64,000 bases of DNA, from contig NC_064212.1 of assembly GCF_023101765.2 (NCBI RefSeq), positions 6,262,001 through 6,326,000 of the forward strand, in the 5' to 3' direction. The stretch's first letter is position 1, and each line of letters opens with the position of its first letter. This DNA comes from Spodoptera frugiperda (lineage: Eukaryota > Arthropoda > Insecta > Lepidoptera > Noctuidae). The position numbers were made by a program, and so were the translations under genes. The notes beneath the pieces were generated by a model. It saw nothing but the letters and a program-made list of their open reading frames with translations. It had not been told where the DNA came from and did no database searches. Shown one piece after another: positions 27,201-40,164 of this stretch.

Positions 27201-28679
27201 GTATTCCGGTACTTTCGCATTTAAATGTACAAAATATGAGAAGTTTGGTATGTATGTATGTATGTTCATATGTCACAATTATTATCATGCCTTGTAGTAG
27301 TGGAAATGATAACCTTAAGTGTCCGTACATAGATATACTTTTGACTATTTATGCTGTTTGGAACTTGGAAGTTAAAACTCATTTCAGTTAATACTGTGTC
27401 CCACCTTAAAACTAAATCATTTAATCAACATTTGCAAATACCAAACTAACAAGGTAGTTGTCGAAAAAAATAATTTCGATATCTAAAATCAAAAACACGT
27501 TTAGAACATTCTCAAAATAGAACATTTAAGTAACGAAAGTACGAATGAACTCTAAGAAGGCATTTAATAAGGAAAAGTTCTGAGAAAATATGAAACGAAA
27601 TCGTTTTCAAAGGAATGTAGCAATAAGCTTATATTATCACTCATTTGGGCTGATGACTAACTTTATGTAAAATGTTTAACTTTTATTAGCATTCTAATGT
27701 TCTGTAATGTATAAATTGTCTGCAGTTTATGGACATTCGGACAGCAAATGTAATCTACTTGAGGCTTTAAAAGTCTACTTAAAAAGTAATGCCACTTTTT
27801 AACCAAGGGTAAAAACTGTGCAGAAAGTGGGAACTGTTAATAAGTACACCAATTGGAACATCATCATGATGCAAGTTTAAAAAAAGTCATACCAAAAATA
27901 AATATTAGATGAAAAGATTAATGCTTTACTCAAGCTCCTCAACTCTTGCTAAATACGTGCACAAATCTTTTTTACACTTTAAAATTACTTCCAGATTTAA
28001 GTGAAAAATATGAAACAAAAACACAGCAACGTGGATTAACGTTGGCTACTTTTTACCTAGGAGGTAAAGTAGCTAAGTTCTAGTCTTACATAGAACTACT
28101 TAATAAACGTTGAAGTTATGAAAAGGAGTTAAAAAAGTTGGTAAAATATAATATAGCAACAACTCTAGCATCAGTATTATCAGTTCTTAGCTCGGCGGAG
28201 GCAATGCTCCTGGCCTTCTTATTAAAACAATAGCGGTACACGAGTGTCCTTGTTAACGAAGCGAGTCTGATGAAACTTGAAGAAGCTGCATTAGCCGATA
28301 TTGTTCGTGGCTATTTACAAGAATTTTCTTATGCAATATTTTCCCTCTACTTCATAAAATATTCCTCAGGGAAATAAATATGTTTGCTAGCAAAAACTCG
28401 AAGAATAACTTTGTAAATATGCGTTGAAGTTTATTTTCTGATGGTGGCTGCATGTATATTTTATGTTAAACGTTTGTACGATGGGGTTTTTTTATTTGTA
28501 CCGACCCAGTGTGTGTGTGAACAATTATTGAGAATGAAATGTTTTTGCATATATTCTATTTTCAAAGATAAAAATGTCGTTGAATACATTTCAATAAAGT
28601 CACTGGCTAAAACAATTGAATATAATGTATGTCAGATTTCAGTTCAATCACTTCGAGTCTTCGATTGATAGGTACAGAT

Positions 28680-29420
28680 CGACACCAGCAATTTATACTA
28701 CGCTAACTCGAAAATTGGAAAAAACTTTTTTTATGCCAAGTTGCTTAAAATGTGTGTTTACATACGTCATAAAAAAATTGAGAAGAAATATGCAAAAATA
28801 AGAAAGTTACAAATCTTATAAAACGCTAAGTAAAGGTACTTTTTGAAATCACTCGATTTATATTACGCCAACTATTATTAGCGGAGTGTGCGCGGGGATC
28901 ACTTTGGTCAAAGTCCGTGCAACACTGCACTAACTCATAGTTAGCGTAGTTTAGTGCGTTCGTGTGTATACTTGTTCGTTTGTAAAATGAACGACTTATC
29001 GACTTTTACATAGTAAATACTTATGTGTTAACGTATTAATTAGTTTATTAATGGTACGTTGACTATTATTTTTGTGAGTAAGTACATGTTCTTTATAAAA
29101 TATTGAAATATGCATCAGATGATTGATCATGCACTACGACGTCCCGTACTACACTACGCTAACATAAGTTAGACGTGTATAAGATGTAAATTTTTTTTGG
29201 TGAATTACGATTATATACGGCTAACTTGCGCTAAATCAAAAAATAGAAATAATTAAGAAAATATAAATATGAGATATTACAATGAATAAATTAAATATTA
29301 AGCATACCAAATTTCAAAAAAGTATCTTAATTAATGTAAAAGTTATCACGTTTTTCCCTTTAAACGCCTCTACTGTAAAGTACGCTTTTTGAGTTAGCGC
29401 AGTATAAATTGCTGGTGTCG
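28680..29420. mobile_element. 741-bp MITE with 30-bp TIRs and AGAT target duplication
   Basis: The left end CGACACCAGCAATTTATACT at 28680-28709 is inverted at 29391-29420, 29 of 30 positions matching. Both outer flanks are AGAT (28676-28679 and 29421-29424), a 4-bp target-site duplication. The interior has sub-terminal GTTAGCG/CGCTAAC motifs on both strands and no transposase ORF. A non-autonomous DNA transposon; I cannot assign a superfamily. Confidence 0.85.
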
Positions 29421-29424
29421 AGAT

Positions 29425-30140
29425 GTAGTACTGAAGTCAGTATCACAAATAGCTTCGTGGATATTGATTTTGCATATACCGGCCTCCTTCATATCGCCGT
29501 TGAAATAGCTTCTATTATTATAAGTGTGCAAAGAAAAAACCATTCGTAGAACAAATTGCGCGACACGCTAGAACACGTTGTAACATAGATTACCATAGTA
29601 AGTACGTACTGGGGAGCATTTTTTATTCCTTTGTTCCCGGAAGACGGGAGAGTAATAGTTTTTCCATTAGGAGAATTGCGACGCTGATTGACTGGAGATG
29701 TGATCGAGGCTCCAATCTTTTAGCCAATTTTGTATTATTAAAAAGCTGTTTTCGTAAAATGAATTCGTTACTTTAGTGAAAAATTGGATAGATTGTAATA
29801 AAATTACGCAAGATAGAACCTGCTGTTTGGCAAAGTTATTGGTTGAGACAGTTGATATTACGTCTTTTGAAGGAAACAGAATAGTTCACTCCTAGATAAA
29901 GAATAACGTGAATTTTGTTCTCTGATATTTTCCTTGACATTTCGACTAGCGTGCACAATCAGGTTGAACAAATAAATTACTTGCGACCACGATCAGTACA
30001 ACCCGTTCAATTGTCATCGCAAATATAAACATTTGTAGAAAACTTGCGTTCATTCTGTTATTTATAAAAATACCTTGCAACATACAATTTAAAAACAACT
30101 TTACACATACGTAAACAAAGTCTAAAACAGAAGCAGAAAT
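29425..30140. other. Non-coding AT-rich spacer
   Basis: No ORF, repeat or motif that I can name. Confidence 0.5.
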
Positions 30141-30400
30141 CTATATATTAATACGTGATGCAAAAACTTTGGACCACATTTTACGAAAATTGCGCGGACG
30201 TAGGAGCATAAAATTTGGTATACTTATAGTTTATGTGTAGGAGAAGTGCATAGCGCTAATATTTTTCAAAAATAATGCTTATAAAGTACATTAAATCAAT
30301 AAATAAAACATTACACACACATGCATAGTATCTGATCGTATTTGACAAAACGTCAAAATCGATAGACATTGCGATGATATTCTCACGTCTCATATGAAAA
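30141..30400 (+). repeat. Common lepidopteran interspersed repeat
   Basis: The sequence from CTATATATTAATACGTGATG through ACGAAAATTGCGCGGACGTA and AATAATGCTTATAAAGTACA to ATTACACACACATGCATAGT matches the pattern of a repeat common in moth genomes, recognised from general knowledge. No ORF. Ends approximate. Confidence 0.5.
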
Positions 30401-30948
30401 GAGTTTTATAAAAGAGTTTGAATTAAATAAAAATTATCCTTCAACGTACGTTAAGTGGTATTGTAAATTAAATCATATATGGTCGAATTTCGGCCACTAG
30501 GCGACCACTAGTAAAACATAAACCGATTTACTTGTGGGATCAGGGACAATACCCAGTGGAGTGTGAATCGTAGTGTCGAGTGGTGAAAGGTTGACAGCCA
30601 ATGTGTCCACTGTCCAGCTTCAGTCGCGGTCAGTTCAGTCCAACGTGACACCCGTCGAGACCTATCCCTGTCCTGAGCACACAAGCTTCGGTCTATGTGG
30701 TTTTATTATTAACTGAACGTGGCTTTTCTTGTTTCTATTTCTAACTACATTCAGAAATGAACTACAATTTATTAGCAGTAAAGTTCAGACTGCCTTGTTG
30801 ATCGACGTTCGTTGGTCATAGTCGTACCGATTGTATTTTTCAATTTCGGAATTGTTGCTTATACAGAAGTTCGATCATCAACGGCACTACTAGGGAAGTT
30901 GAAATTGGTAAGAGAAGGAGTAATTTGTTACAATGGGATTAATGACTA

Positions 30949-31229
30949 CCTCGTTAGTCGAGTGGTCGCAAGTGTGACTGCTGGATAAGGGGTCTCCGGT
31001 TTGATTCCCGGGTCGGGCAAAGTATTACTGGGCTTTTTTCGGTTTTTCAAAAAATTCTCAGTTGTAGCACGCAGTCCGGAATTGTGCCCATTATATGGTA
31101 ATAGGTTTACCCCCTATTACATGGGACTGACAACACAATGGGTGAATAGTGGGTGTATATTGTATAGCGGCATTACGTGCCGCAATGTGCACCTCTGCCT
31201 ACCCCTTCGGGGATAAAAGGCATGACGTT
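30949..31229 (+). mobile_element. tRNA-derived SINE, copy 1
   Basis: The head contains A-box-like TTAGTCGAGTGGTCGCAAG and B-box-like GGTTTGATTCCCGGGTC. The body includes GGGCAAAGTATTACTGGGCT and CCCCTATTACATGGGACT, and the tail GGGATAAAAGGCATGACGTT. Copy 2 is at 46983-47257 and aligns throughout. The flanks GGGATTAATGACTA (30935) and GGGATAAATGACTA (31230) may be a target duplication, one mismatch in 14. Any ORF within is spurious. Pol III-type retroposon needing a LINE for movement. Confidence 0.88.
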
Positions 31230-31244
31230 GGGATAAATGACTAA

Positions 31245-34200
31245 CATAACCAGTACGGTACAGACGTTCACTTATAGCAGAATATACGCATAGAAAGTGT
31301 CATGATACGGAACCCATTTATTTGAGTTAGCGTCAGATTTTTAAACTTCCAAGATAAACACATTTAAAGGAAATTTATTAAAAGGTTCACATAAACAGGC
31401 CATAAACTACGATCCACCTGTTCGTTTATTACCTCTAAAGTAACCTGGAGTCATTAAGTGAGGGCGGAATCACGGCACAACTTGTTCTTAATAATTCAAA
31501 CATAAGTTACGAGTCTTGAAGACGTCATTGGCGTCTTGGGTACGATTACTTAGACTACTTAAGTCGAAGCTGGCATTTAAAGGGTTAATAGTAATTACAG
31601 CTTTTAATTGTTTTTCCTCATCAACTTAAATAAACTTTGTTTTTATCCTACTGCTTCGCTTAATGGATGTTTTGGTGCTGGAATGGTTTTATCAATTGAA
31701 GGTCTGGCAATTGGCTTCTCGTAAACTCCTAACGGCTAAAGTGTTAATTGGGCTGTGTCGAATTACAGGGTTCAAGGAAACTGAAACTGTATTTTCGTGG
31801 GGAGGATTTCACTGATTTTTTCAGCGACGAAATAGGAGTATGACGGATTTTGTTTCCAGTGTTATTTGTCGAATATTCTGACATATGTACCTTTTAATAC
31901 GATATTGCAACATCCAAGACTTATTTTGTGAAGATTGTTCGTCTGTTTGAGTAATAGGGAATAACAAAATTTACGTAGCACTATAGTTTATAAGTAATTA
32001 TTGTATTTCTATGGACGTCGAGTTTACTAGACGTCCATAGAAATACGAATATAGAAATACATGGCCTCCTGTAGTTTCTGCCTATCTCAATGAGACAAAG
32101 GATGTATTTATGTACCTATTCTATATGTCTATATTCTGTCTCGATGTTAGCTATGTATTGACATAGATTTTGTTCTCTGGTGTCTACTTGACGTCATTAT
32201 AACCGAATTGTTATAAATCAACCCCAAAGGCTTTTGATTTGTGACATAAACTTGTCCAGCCCTTATTGCAAATCAAGCATTCTATGAGTTAAGATTAATC
32301 CTAAAAAATTTGGCAGTAAATACATTTGTGTTTGTTATAAAGAAAAAGATATTAGATTCTAAAATGCGTGGCTGACACGCAAGGGATTCGTAACTTGTCA
32401 ATTAGTATGAATTCCGCGAAACACAAAGAAAACAAATAAGAGAATCAGTGAAGAAGAAATGAAAAAAAAATCTGTCGCTGTGTAGTCTGATTTAATGCGA
32501 CATTCCAGTGAGAAGAGAAAAATGTACCTACAATCGAATTACATAGTGTACCAAACCTAGCAAAAAATCCAATTACTTTATGTCACTACTGCTCACAATT
32601 TCTATCTACACATCTTTCACACAGAATACCTAAGTAGCACACAAAAAAGTTTAAATCAAAGCAGAAAGTTAACTAGTGACAGTGACCATTAACAAATGCT
32701 CAATTAACGAAGCTGCAACAGGTGTAGGCAAGAACAAGCAAATAGATTGAACCGAAATATGAAAGCATTGACACGAGCAAGTGTGATAGATTCTACTATT
32801 GGCTAGACAGACGTAGGTGTTTGTGAATAAGCGTGGAAGGGTCAGTGCGGCTCAAAGTGGCTTTGTTAAATTGATTTTACGTGTATTGCGGACTTTGTTG
32901 GTCCGCCCTCGCTCTTGTGTCGGCTCTCGGCGACTAGCGACTCGGCCCCGGGAATGTAACAACTACTTGGGATTTACTAAGCAATGTTTTGTTTTCCTCG
33001 ATTTATTTACAGTTTGTTCTATCCGTTCTCAGATAAACGCACCATTCGTTGGAGGAAAACACATCGCTGTTTGCTTATAGATATTTCGTATTGTCTAAGA
33101 CAACAATAACAATAATAGTAGAGACCGCTATTCGAAAGGGCCTGTCGTTCGTCCACAAGTTTGGATTAAATGAAAAGGGTCACTGACATCGTTCACATTT
33201 GATTTTCATTAAAAGTTTGGGTTACATAATGCTTTTACTGCGACCTTTGGCGAATACCTTTCAGTTGCGAAATGTTACTTTTCAAAAAAGGTATTTATGT
33301 CCAGCGAAACCAACATATTTAAGTAGAGAATTCTATTAATAGCGCACTTAGATTTGGAAGAAAACTTATTCACTTAGTTTGTACATACATTGATGTTTTA
33401 TGAACACCGTTTATTTAGGACTTCTTTTGAGATCTTAAAAGGAACGTAGCCGAGCCTCCCTATTTATTTTCCAATATTTTAGATCTGTCAACGAAATATT
33501 GATATTAAGCTGAACGTTATTACCATATACTTCAGTAGGTTATAAGACAAAAGTAAATTGAAAGAGTCTGATATTCATTCTACCCTTACACTTAAGTTGA
33601 AGACTTATTTAAGATAGGTGACGTAACTTCATCACCTTTATTTAAAGATCTCCCATAAAATCAAGATTTCAACTAGTAATATCGAGATCTCATCTTGCAC
33701 AAGCGACTTTCCATTCAATTTTATGAGATATTCTGTATAATATAGTAATTCCGGACATAGGGTCTATAAGATGAGGTCGCCTAGTTAATCTAGTTTGTGC
33801 GGTGAGCGGCGGCGGCTCGCGGCCGGAGGGTGCTCGACGCGAGAGCAGGCCTAGCACAAAATAGCCTCACATTTCTTCCCACAAGCCACTCGAGCCGACA
33901 GCCGATATCGACCGAGCCTCTCCACCTTTATGAGACAAGCAACGGAAAACTTGTACCATACCGTGGACTAAATTAAGGGCAGTGTTTTAACTATTCATTA
34001 TGGGATCTGGCCCCTTCATCTCTACCAATTTCGCATATGAATAAATGATTAAATCAAGTTTCAAAAGTCATAATTTAAGCGATAAGCGTGTCTATCCATA
34101 CATGGGTATTCATACAACATTAAGGATTACCGTCTACAATAGGAGCGGTCGTGAGCGGCCGGCGCGCCGCGGTGGATGGAATTATGTAAACGGCCGTTGG

Positions 34201-35500
34201 TTTTGAGATTTGATTAATGACACTTCATTTAGAACAGCTATTCCGCGGAATTCTAATGATATAGAAACTGGTAAGCGCAGAAATTTCGGAATAAATTGTA
34301 TTAAATTAACTGTGGAGGCACAGCTTAATACAATTTGTATAGCAATTTCATAATACATTTAGTCTTCCAAGTAAAATTCGCATTCAGATTCTGTTGTTGA
34401 AACATAAATCAAGTTAATTTGTTGCTTTTCATAACTATGCATGGTTTTGGAAGGCGCTAAACTTTGGTAAGCACCTTTTTGTGTTTTATATTGTACAAAA
34501 TTTTTTCAAGAGACAAGAGCCGATCAAGAATGTGAAAAAATGGCAACAAATAATAAAAGTTGTGTCAAAGAGGGTAAGATTTATGAGCTCTCGATGACTA
34601 AACGCTTATTATTTCATGAGAATTTGGCGAAACTTTCTTGTTTATGTGGAACATTCTGTAACCACTAACGCTAGAATTTTAAACGGAGCCAAGTTTGTTG
34701 CTAAGAATTCTGTTAATATATTGATTAGAATGCTAAAGGAATTCTTTCCAAGCTAAACTCAGTTTAGAAGTGAATTCCATTGAGCAGTGCAGAGTTAAGA
34801 ATCTCTTTGTTGGATATTGCATAGAATAAAGTAGGTGCCTGTTTTGCAACTTCATATGTATAAGAAAACATAAGTAGCTACCTACTTACTTACGACTCCA
34901 TGAAAATAGCTATAACAACCTTGGTTTTATACAGTGACACAATTACAATAACGTTTGGGAATATAAGCATGAACATATACAAAGTATGTTTGTATGTTTG
35001 CTCTCATAATCACCCGTTCATGTGTAGTGCCGTCAAGCAGTAACCAATGTGGTTGTTGCGGAAAGCTTAAAGCTGTCGAGGTTTAGAGCTTAGGCGTCCA
35101 TTAAGATCCCGTCGACAGTTAAAGTTAAACTAGGAGACGCTTTGAATTTTCATCAGAATTTGCAATGCAAATGTTGGTGGAATTTTGTCGTACATTTTTT
35201 GAAATGTTGATATTTTAGATACTCTTCGTAACTTTTGCATTTTCTGAGTTATGAATGTAGATGTTTTTTTTTTCTTTTTCAATTTCTAAAGATTGTGCTG
35301 CCTTGAATTGATAATAATGTAAATTTCGGTACCGCTGCAGTAACTGTACTTGATCATAAACCAATTTGAGTGAACCTGTAACTTTGTTATCTTAACCGAC
35401 TTTCCATTATTAATAGTTGTCGTTATTATTGACATTTATATGATCTTAAAAGTTTGACTCATAACTCTAATTAAGGTATATTGACTCTAGAAATAGGATT
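31245..35500. other. Non-coding region with a hairpin and GC-rich islets
   Basis: No supported gene. Contents: a perfect 17-bp-arm hairpin at 32003-32046; a GC-rich tract at 32880-32960 inside an 87-codon ORF without known motifs; GC-rich islets at 33795-33850 and 34140-34195; a 12-bp inverted pair AAATTGTATTAA at 34293-34304 and 34325-34336. The rest is plain AT-rich sequence. Confidence 0.5.
32003..32046. repeat. Perfect 17-bp-arm stem-loop
   Basis: GTATTTCTATGGACGTC (32003-32019) is exactly inverted at 32030-32046 around a 10-base loop. Another partial copy of the arm (ATAGAAATAC) follows at 32051-32060. Confidence 0.85.
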
Positions 35501-36056
35501 ATCCCATCAAAAACATCCTGTAAAAAACCCAAGTCTCGCAGCTCAGTCTTTCTACCGTCAAAAGTTGTGAGATCCATGTAATACCAAGTCGGTTAATCTA
35601 TTTAGTGTCTACTTGAAGGACCTTCTGTCTTAAGTTATTACATAAGTTATTATCATGCCAATATTAAAAATATTTAACGTTTTAAACAAATAGATCGACT
35701 TGGACATCGCTTGATTTGATTATTAGTATGTATCACACTACACAGCACGACGGGCCAGCGACCAACAGGAACGAGAGTTTCAATCGCGTGAGGCGCGAGA
35801 GACTAAAGAATCTAATATAATATTGTAATATTCATTTTGTTTTCATGCGATGTCCAAGTCGATCTATTTGTTTAAAACGTTAAATATTTTTAATATTGGC
35901 ATGATAATAACTTATGTAATAACTTAAGACAGAAGGTCCTTCAAGTAGACACTAAATAGATTAACCGACTTGGTATTACATGGATCTCACAACTTTTGAC
36001 GGTAGAAAGACTGAGCTGCGAGACTTGGGTTTTTTACAGGATGTTTTTGATGGGAT
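35501..36056. repeat. Perfect 210-bp inverted repeat (foldback element) with 136-bp spacer
   Basis: Arm 35501-35710 (starts ATCCCATCAAAAACATCCTG) is the exact reverse complement of 35847-36056 at every position I compared. The spacer 35711-35846 is partly GC-rich (GGCCAGCGACCAACAGGAAC). Symmetry stops abruptly at both ends. I see no clear target duplication and no ORF. It could be a foldback transposon, two head-to-head copies of one repeat, or an assembly artefact. Confidence 0.92.
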
Positions 36057-36268
36057 CTCACTTCTTTTTGTAGAGCCTTTCTTTTTGATACCATCTACTT
36101 CTAACGAATTTTGTTAAAGGTCTTATGATATTTTCTTATTTTTATATGTAGTCTTCCTCTTTTTCTTTTCCGGGGGCTAAACACACCCTTACCCACCCTA
36201 TACCCCCTCCCTTGCCTCATATGGTAGGTACCTATCTATACCTATTAAATTTATAACCACCACCAACC

Positions 36269-36338
36269 ACCAACTGCATAAATAACTTTGTAATCCCATA
36301 TATTTATATGGGATTACAAAGTTATTGATGCAGTTGGT
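36269..36338. repeat. 34-bp-arm hairpin, nearly loop-less
   Basis: Arms 36269-36302 and 36305-36338 are inverted with one mismatch around a 2-bp centre (ACCAACTGCATAAATAACTT type). It would extrude as a cruciform or, transcribed, make a tight stem. Confidence 0.88.
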
Positions 36339-36459
36339 GTATTTGGAAAACTGGACCGAAATTACAAAATATTTAAGTTTTCCCATGATTAAGACACTAA
36401 ACTCTATATGTATTCCAAATATGAAGCTTCTAAGTCTGCTAGAAGTGCCTTGGACTTTT

Positions 36460-36740
36460 GATGATCGGTGAGTCAGTGAGTGACAAAATTTAGAAACTTT
36501 AACAAGTTGTCATTCTTAAACTACTGGTTCAAATTGACTGAAATTTTAAATATTCCGTGTTTATACAATGCCGGATTAGTTACTGAAGATTCAGGTTTCT
36601 TGCTTTATCCACAACCGAATTATAGGGGGTCGAAAAAGGCCCGAATTGCTTCGAGAAAAGGATGGTACGGCCGTGCCGCTTTTTTTTTGCTCGACTTGGC
36701 GGGGGCACTGCCGTGCCCCCAGATTTTACAATGCACTAAT
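36460..36740 (+). repeat. Lepidopteran repeat with GGGGGCAC/GTGCCCCC palindrome
   Basis: Runs from GATCGGTGAGTCAGTGAGTG, a motif common in moth repeats, to a perfect 8-bp-stem palindrome at 36701-36720 (GGGGGCACTGCCGTGCCCCC), with CGAAAAAGGCCCGAATTGCT between. It explains the 112-codon ORF at 36480-36818, which I do not consider a gene. Confidence 0.5.
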
Positions 36741-36889
36741 GTAAAACAGCTGTCGAGTGAGCATATTATACCTAAAACTGCATCAACTACTTTTATGTTA
36801 ATTCAAGAGTTAGTCTAAATTAAGAGCTTAGTCAGTAGGTAGTGGAAACGTACCGACTCTGGAACTGTGGAAGTAATCGACGTGGAGTT

Positions 36890-37020
36890 GATCAGAGGAG
36901 CGTGTCGGGGCTGGAAGATGAGCGTGTGCCCATTAAAGCTCTGCGGCGGACGGCCGGCCGTGATTGATGACGCCAATTCGCCACTTGTCCAGCCTCGCCA
37001 GCGGTCCGCTCCCCCGTCGT
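36890..37020. promoter_or_regulatory. GC-rich islet with PBX/Hox-like site
   Basis: A composition island containing CGGCGGACGGCCGGCCGTGA and the adjacent TGATTGAT (36960-36967), the classical Extradenticle/Hox composite site, followed by TGAC. Inferred conserved regulatory element; unproven. Confidence 0.3.
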
Positions 37021-40000
37021 TATGCGACTTGGCAAGCTACGGTCTAGCCATCTAATTGGACACTTTTTACTTCAAAATTTGTTACAATATACGATTGGCG
37101 TATTTTAGAGTTCAAATGTGATGTTTTGAATCCAGTTTCCTGGATGAAAGATCGTCGCAATCGATGTCCCGTATCGCAGATTTTAATTTTCGCATGTAAC
37201 TTTTATTGCATGTGATGTGTCTGTATAGGAAACGAGTAAAAATACAAGAAAAAAAATCATTTAGAAAGATCAACGAGTTTAAAGTGTCAGTCAGTTTCAG
37301 TGCCTTCTTTGCTGCCAATAACATGACTTATTTTGATTTAATAACCTACATACATATATGGGACAGAGGCCTCCATAGAAGCCCCCCATCGTGATCAGTA
37401 TTGAGTTTTACGCTTCACCTAACTCCACGTCAGATTCTTATTGTTGACTTAAAATCACAGCGTTGTTGCTTCTTGTATGCATGATCGCAAAAATCCCTTG
37501 CGATATACCCCCTATTTACTTCATATCTCATTTTACAAGCGAAGGTCTAAAGTAAACTTACTTTACGCTTTTTGTTGTGTTATTAGTCTCTTTTAATAGA
37601 GGGCGAGCCTATTGCCATACACCGGCTTAGCTCTACTAAGTAGGGTAAGGGTCAGAGTAAACAAGTTTTTCAGTTATATCATATTTTTAAACTGCAAACA
37701 GCTTAGGTATGAGGTTGAGCTTAGTTGCTAGCGAAACAATGGAAATATTTGGAAATAAGGTTTTTTAACTATGTTCTGCTTTTGATGTAGATGTTTTTTA
37801 ATATAAAAATGCATTAGGTGTTTATTATTTAAGTAAATAATAGTCAAGTATTTGTGCACTCATTTTCACAGCTTGCTTTTCTAACATATTTGATTCTCTA
37901 TACAATTTCACCAAGAAAACTCAACACACTTCCTAAATAATTCAATTAACTCATTATAAAGGCGACAAACAGTTAATCCGCACCAGAATCCTCGTACATG
38001 ATTATGGTACTTTATCAATGAAACGTTACATAAAATAAATACTCCTGTATATACAAATTAATTAACACCCTGTAACACCTGTGCGACGAGTTAGATAATC
38101 CAACTTTGCGCATTGAAACTTTTCGGAAATAAATTGGGTCTCCAATTACAAACGCGTGTTCGGTATCACGTAGTCTCGTTACATTTAGAATGTATTGCCA
38201 ACCTATACGAGTATGTTAATGAGATAACAAGTACTCGTATACCGCCTTGAAACTTAAAATACATTATTGATGTCAAATTGTCTATTTGTTTTAATGTGTA
38301 TTCACCTTCACCACATGTAGTTAAAGACATTGTTAAGCAAAGCAAATTAAGGTTTACGTCAATTAGAAAAATCAGAGAAAGATGTTATTGATCAATCCTG
38401 TGACCACATAGGCACCAGCACCCAGATATAACTTTAAACCATTTAGAATAAGTAAAAGCAAAAAAGTATTTTCATGAATATCGCCCACGTTAGTCCCGAT
38501 ATTCCCGAAAATAATATTTTTCGTGGTGAGTTATAGCGTTTATGCATCGGTTGAGTAGGCAACCGATCGATCACAAGTGATCCCGGGAGCGAGGGCTAGG
38601 TAATCGGCGTGTTATCTTGAGCGCAGCGTGACACCCCGGGCTCGATCACGCTTAAATAGATTAACATATTACCCGCAGATTGATGCTGACACTTTTAAAA
38701 ATTGAACGTCGCGTCGAGATTTTAAGTCTTCGATACGCAATTAATAACAGTATCCACTCACCAATAAGAGAAGTCGTTCGTTTAAAATTGGCTATTACAG
38801 AAATGAAGTAAGCACGTTCTTCGTTCTCGATAGGTTACCTATAAAACTTAATAAGTTTTTATGAGCATTTGTGACGTTCTTATTACTTGGAAACAACTCG
38901 TACGATATTTATTTCATAGAAATAATTTATTGAGGAAACTTTAATATACGAACATATTTACCGTCAATGTTTATATTAAGTACATAGGTACATACATAGG
39001 TATGTACTTACGAGTGTGTGACGATTCGACGAATTCATTTTCTTAAAATGTTTGAGTTTACATTTATTAAGTAAATGTGTATTAATTTGACGAAAACGTA
39101 TTTATAAAATTATTTTTGAAATGAAATCCTGGTCTAACGCGGTAAAATCGTTACCGCCATCATTTTGAAAATAAAAGCCCAACACATACCTGAATATTCC
39201 GAGGATAATAGCTACCATTTAAGAGATTTCATCGTGTCATTTTCCCCATTTCTATAACAACGGATTGCGTTTGTTAATTAAAACATTTGTACTTAATGGT
39301 TTTGTTAATGGTTGCATATTTTGAAAGATTCCTAACGGTGCTATCAACTAGCATTATCCCATGGTGTGGGTGCCATGAATTTTTATGTTCACTCTCATTA
39401 CAGAAGATGACTTTCCGAATAGATTTTAGGGTTTTAATTACACTGAATAAATACTGAAATTTAATTTGAGGCATTGAAAGGTCAACGGTGACACGGTATC
39501 AATAGACGTGCAACAAAATGCGGGTCGCTCACAAAGCTTCTGCGTGTCACGCTGGTGATTGATGGCGTGTCCCCTCACTAGCCGCGCTCTTTGTGGCCCT
39601 CTTGCGCAACCAAATGTGCACGTAAATATCGGCACTGTATCGCCAATAAACGTCTGCTTCTGTATAATTGATGTGCGTCATATACCCTGTGACACTGTCA
39701 TCATGATCATGACATGATACGTAAGATTTGTTTTGGATTTTGCTTTAATGTTTCGCTGATTTTATTGAAACATTATAGTTTACTAATACATACTTACGAG
39801 TAAGAATGTTAAATTTTGCTAAGGGCATGTCTCGTGTGATACTATAGTAAAAATAAAGTTTTAAATCTATTGAAAGCACCACAATGAGATGCAAGCTTTC
39901 GTCGAAAATAAATTCACGAGCACTAGTTAATTCCAGTTTATTTATAGACAACGGAGAGAATGAATGAATAAATAAAGAGTAAACAAACGAAACAATAAAA

Positions 40001-40164
40001 ATGCCATTCTATAAACTAAACCACTAATGAATTGAACGATTCAACACAGTCTATTTATATTTACGACGCAAACACTCGAGCTTGTAAGACCTATTGAATT
40101 GTGTTCACATTTAATTGCAATGAAAATCAGTCTTTGGTTACATAAATGAAGCGGAAGTGAACGT

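Larger units (their letters stand above)
18070..28675. other. Non-coding region with scattered repeats and GC-rich islets
   Basis: No ORF with recognisable protein features. Contents: a reverse copy of a lepidopteran motif (ACCTCCTCCTTTTTTGAAGT then CGGTAAAAA) at about 18789-18820; a GC-rich 8-bp-stem hairpin at 19339-19358; a near-palindrome at 19299-19329; a (CA)n run at 20622-20650; GC-rich islets at 21000-21260 and 21980-22005, possible distant promoter or conserved elements; and (GTAT)n at 27247-27265. The 103-codon ORF at 21518-21829 shows no known motif. Confidence 0.5.

Noticed and set aside
30949..31025. Functional tRNA gene
   Set aside because: Only promoter boxes are tRNA-like; a cloverleaf with acceptor stem is not visible and a SINE body follows.
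31001..31216. 71-codon ORF
   Set aside because: Entirely within the tRNA-derived SINE; a similar ORF arises from copy 2 at 46894-47133.
36480..36818. 112-codon ORF, the longest outside the neuroligin exons apart from shadows
   Set aside because: Lies in a repeat with a GGGGGCAC/GTGCCCCC palindrome and a T-run, shows no protein motif, and is explained by interspersed repeat sequence.
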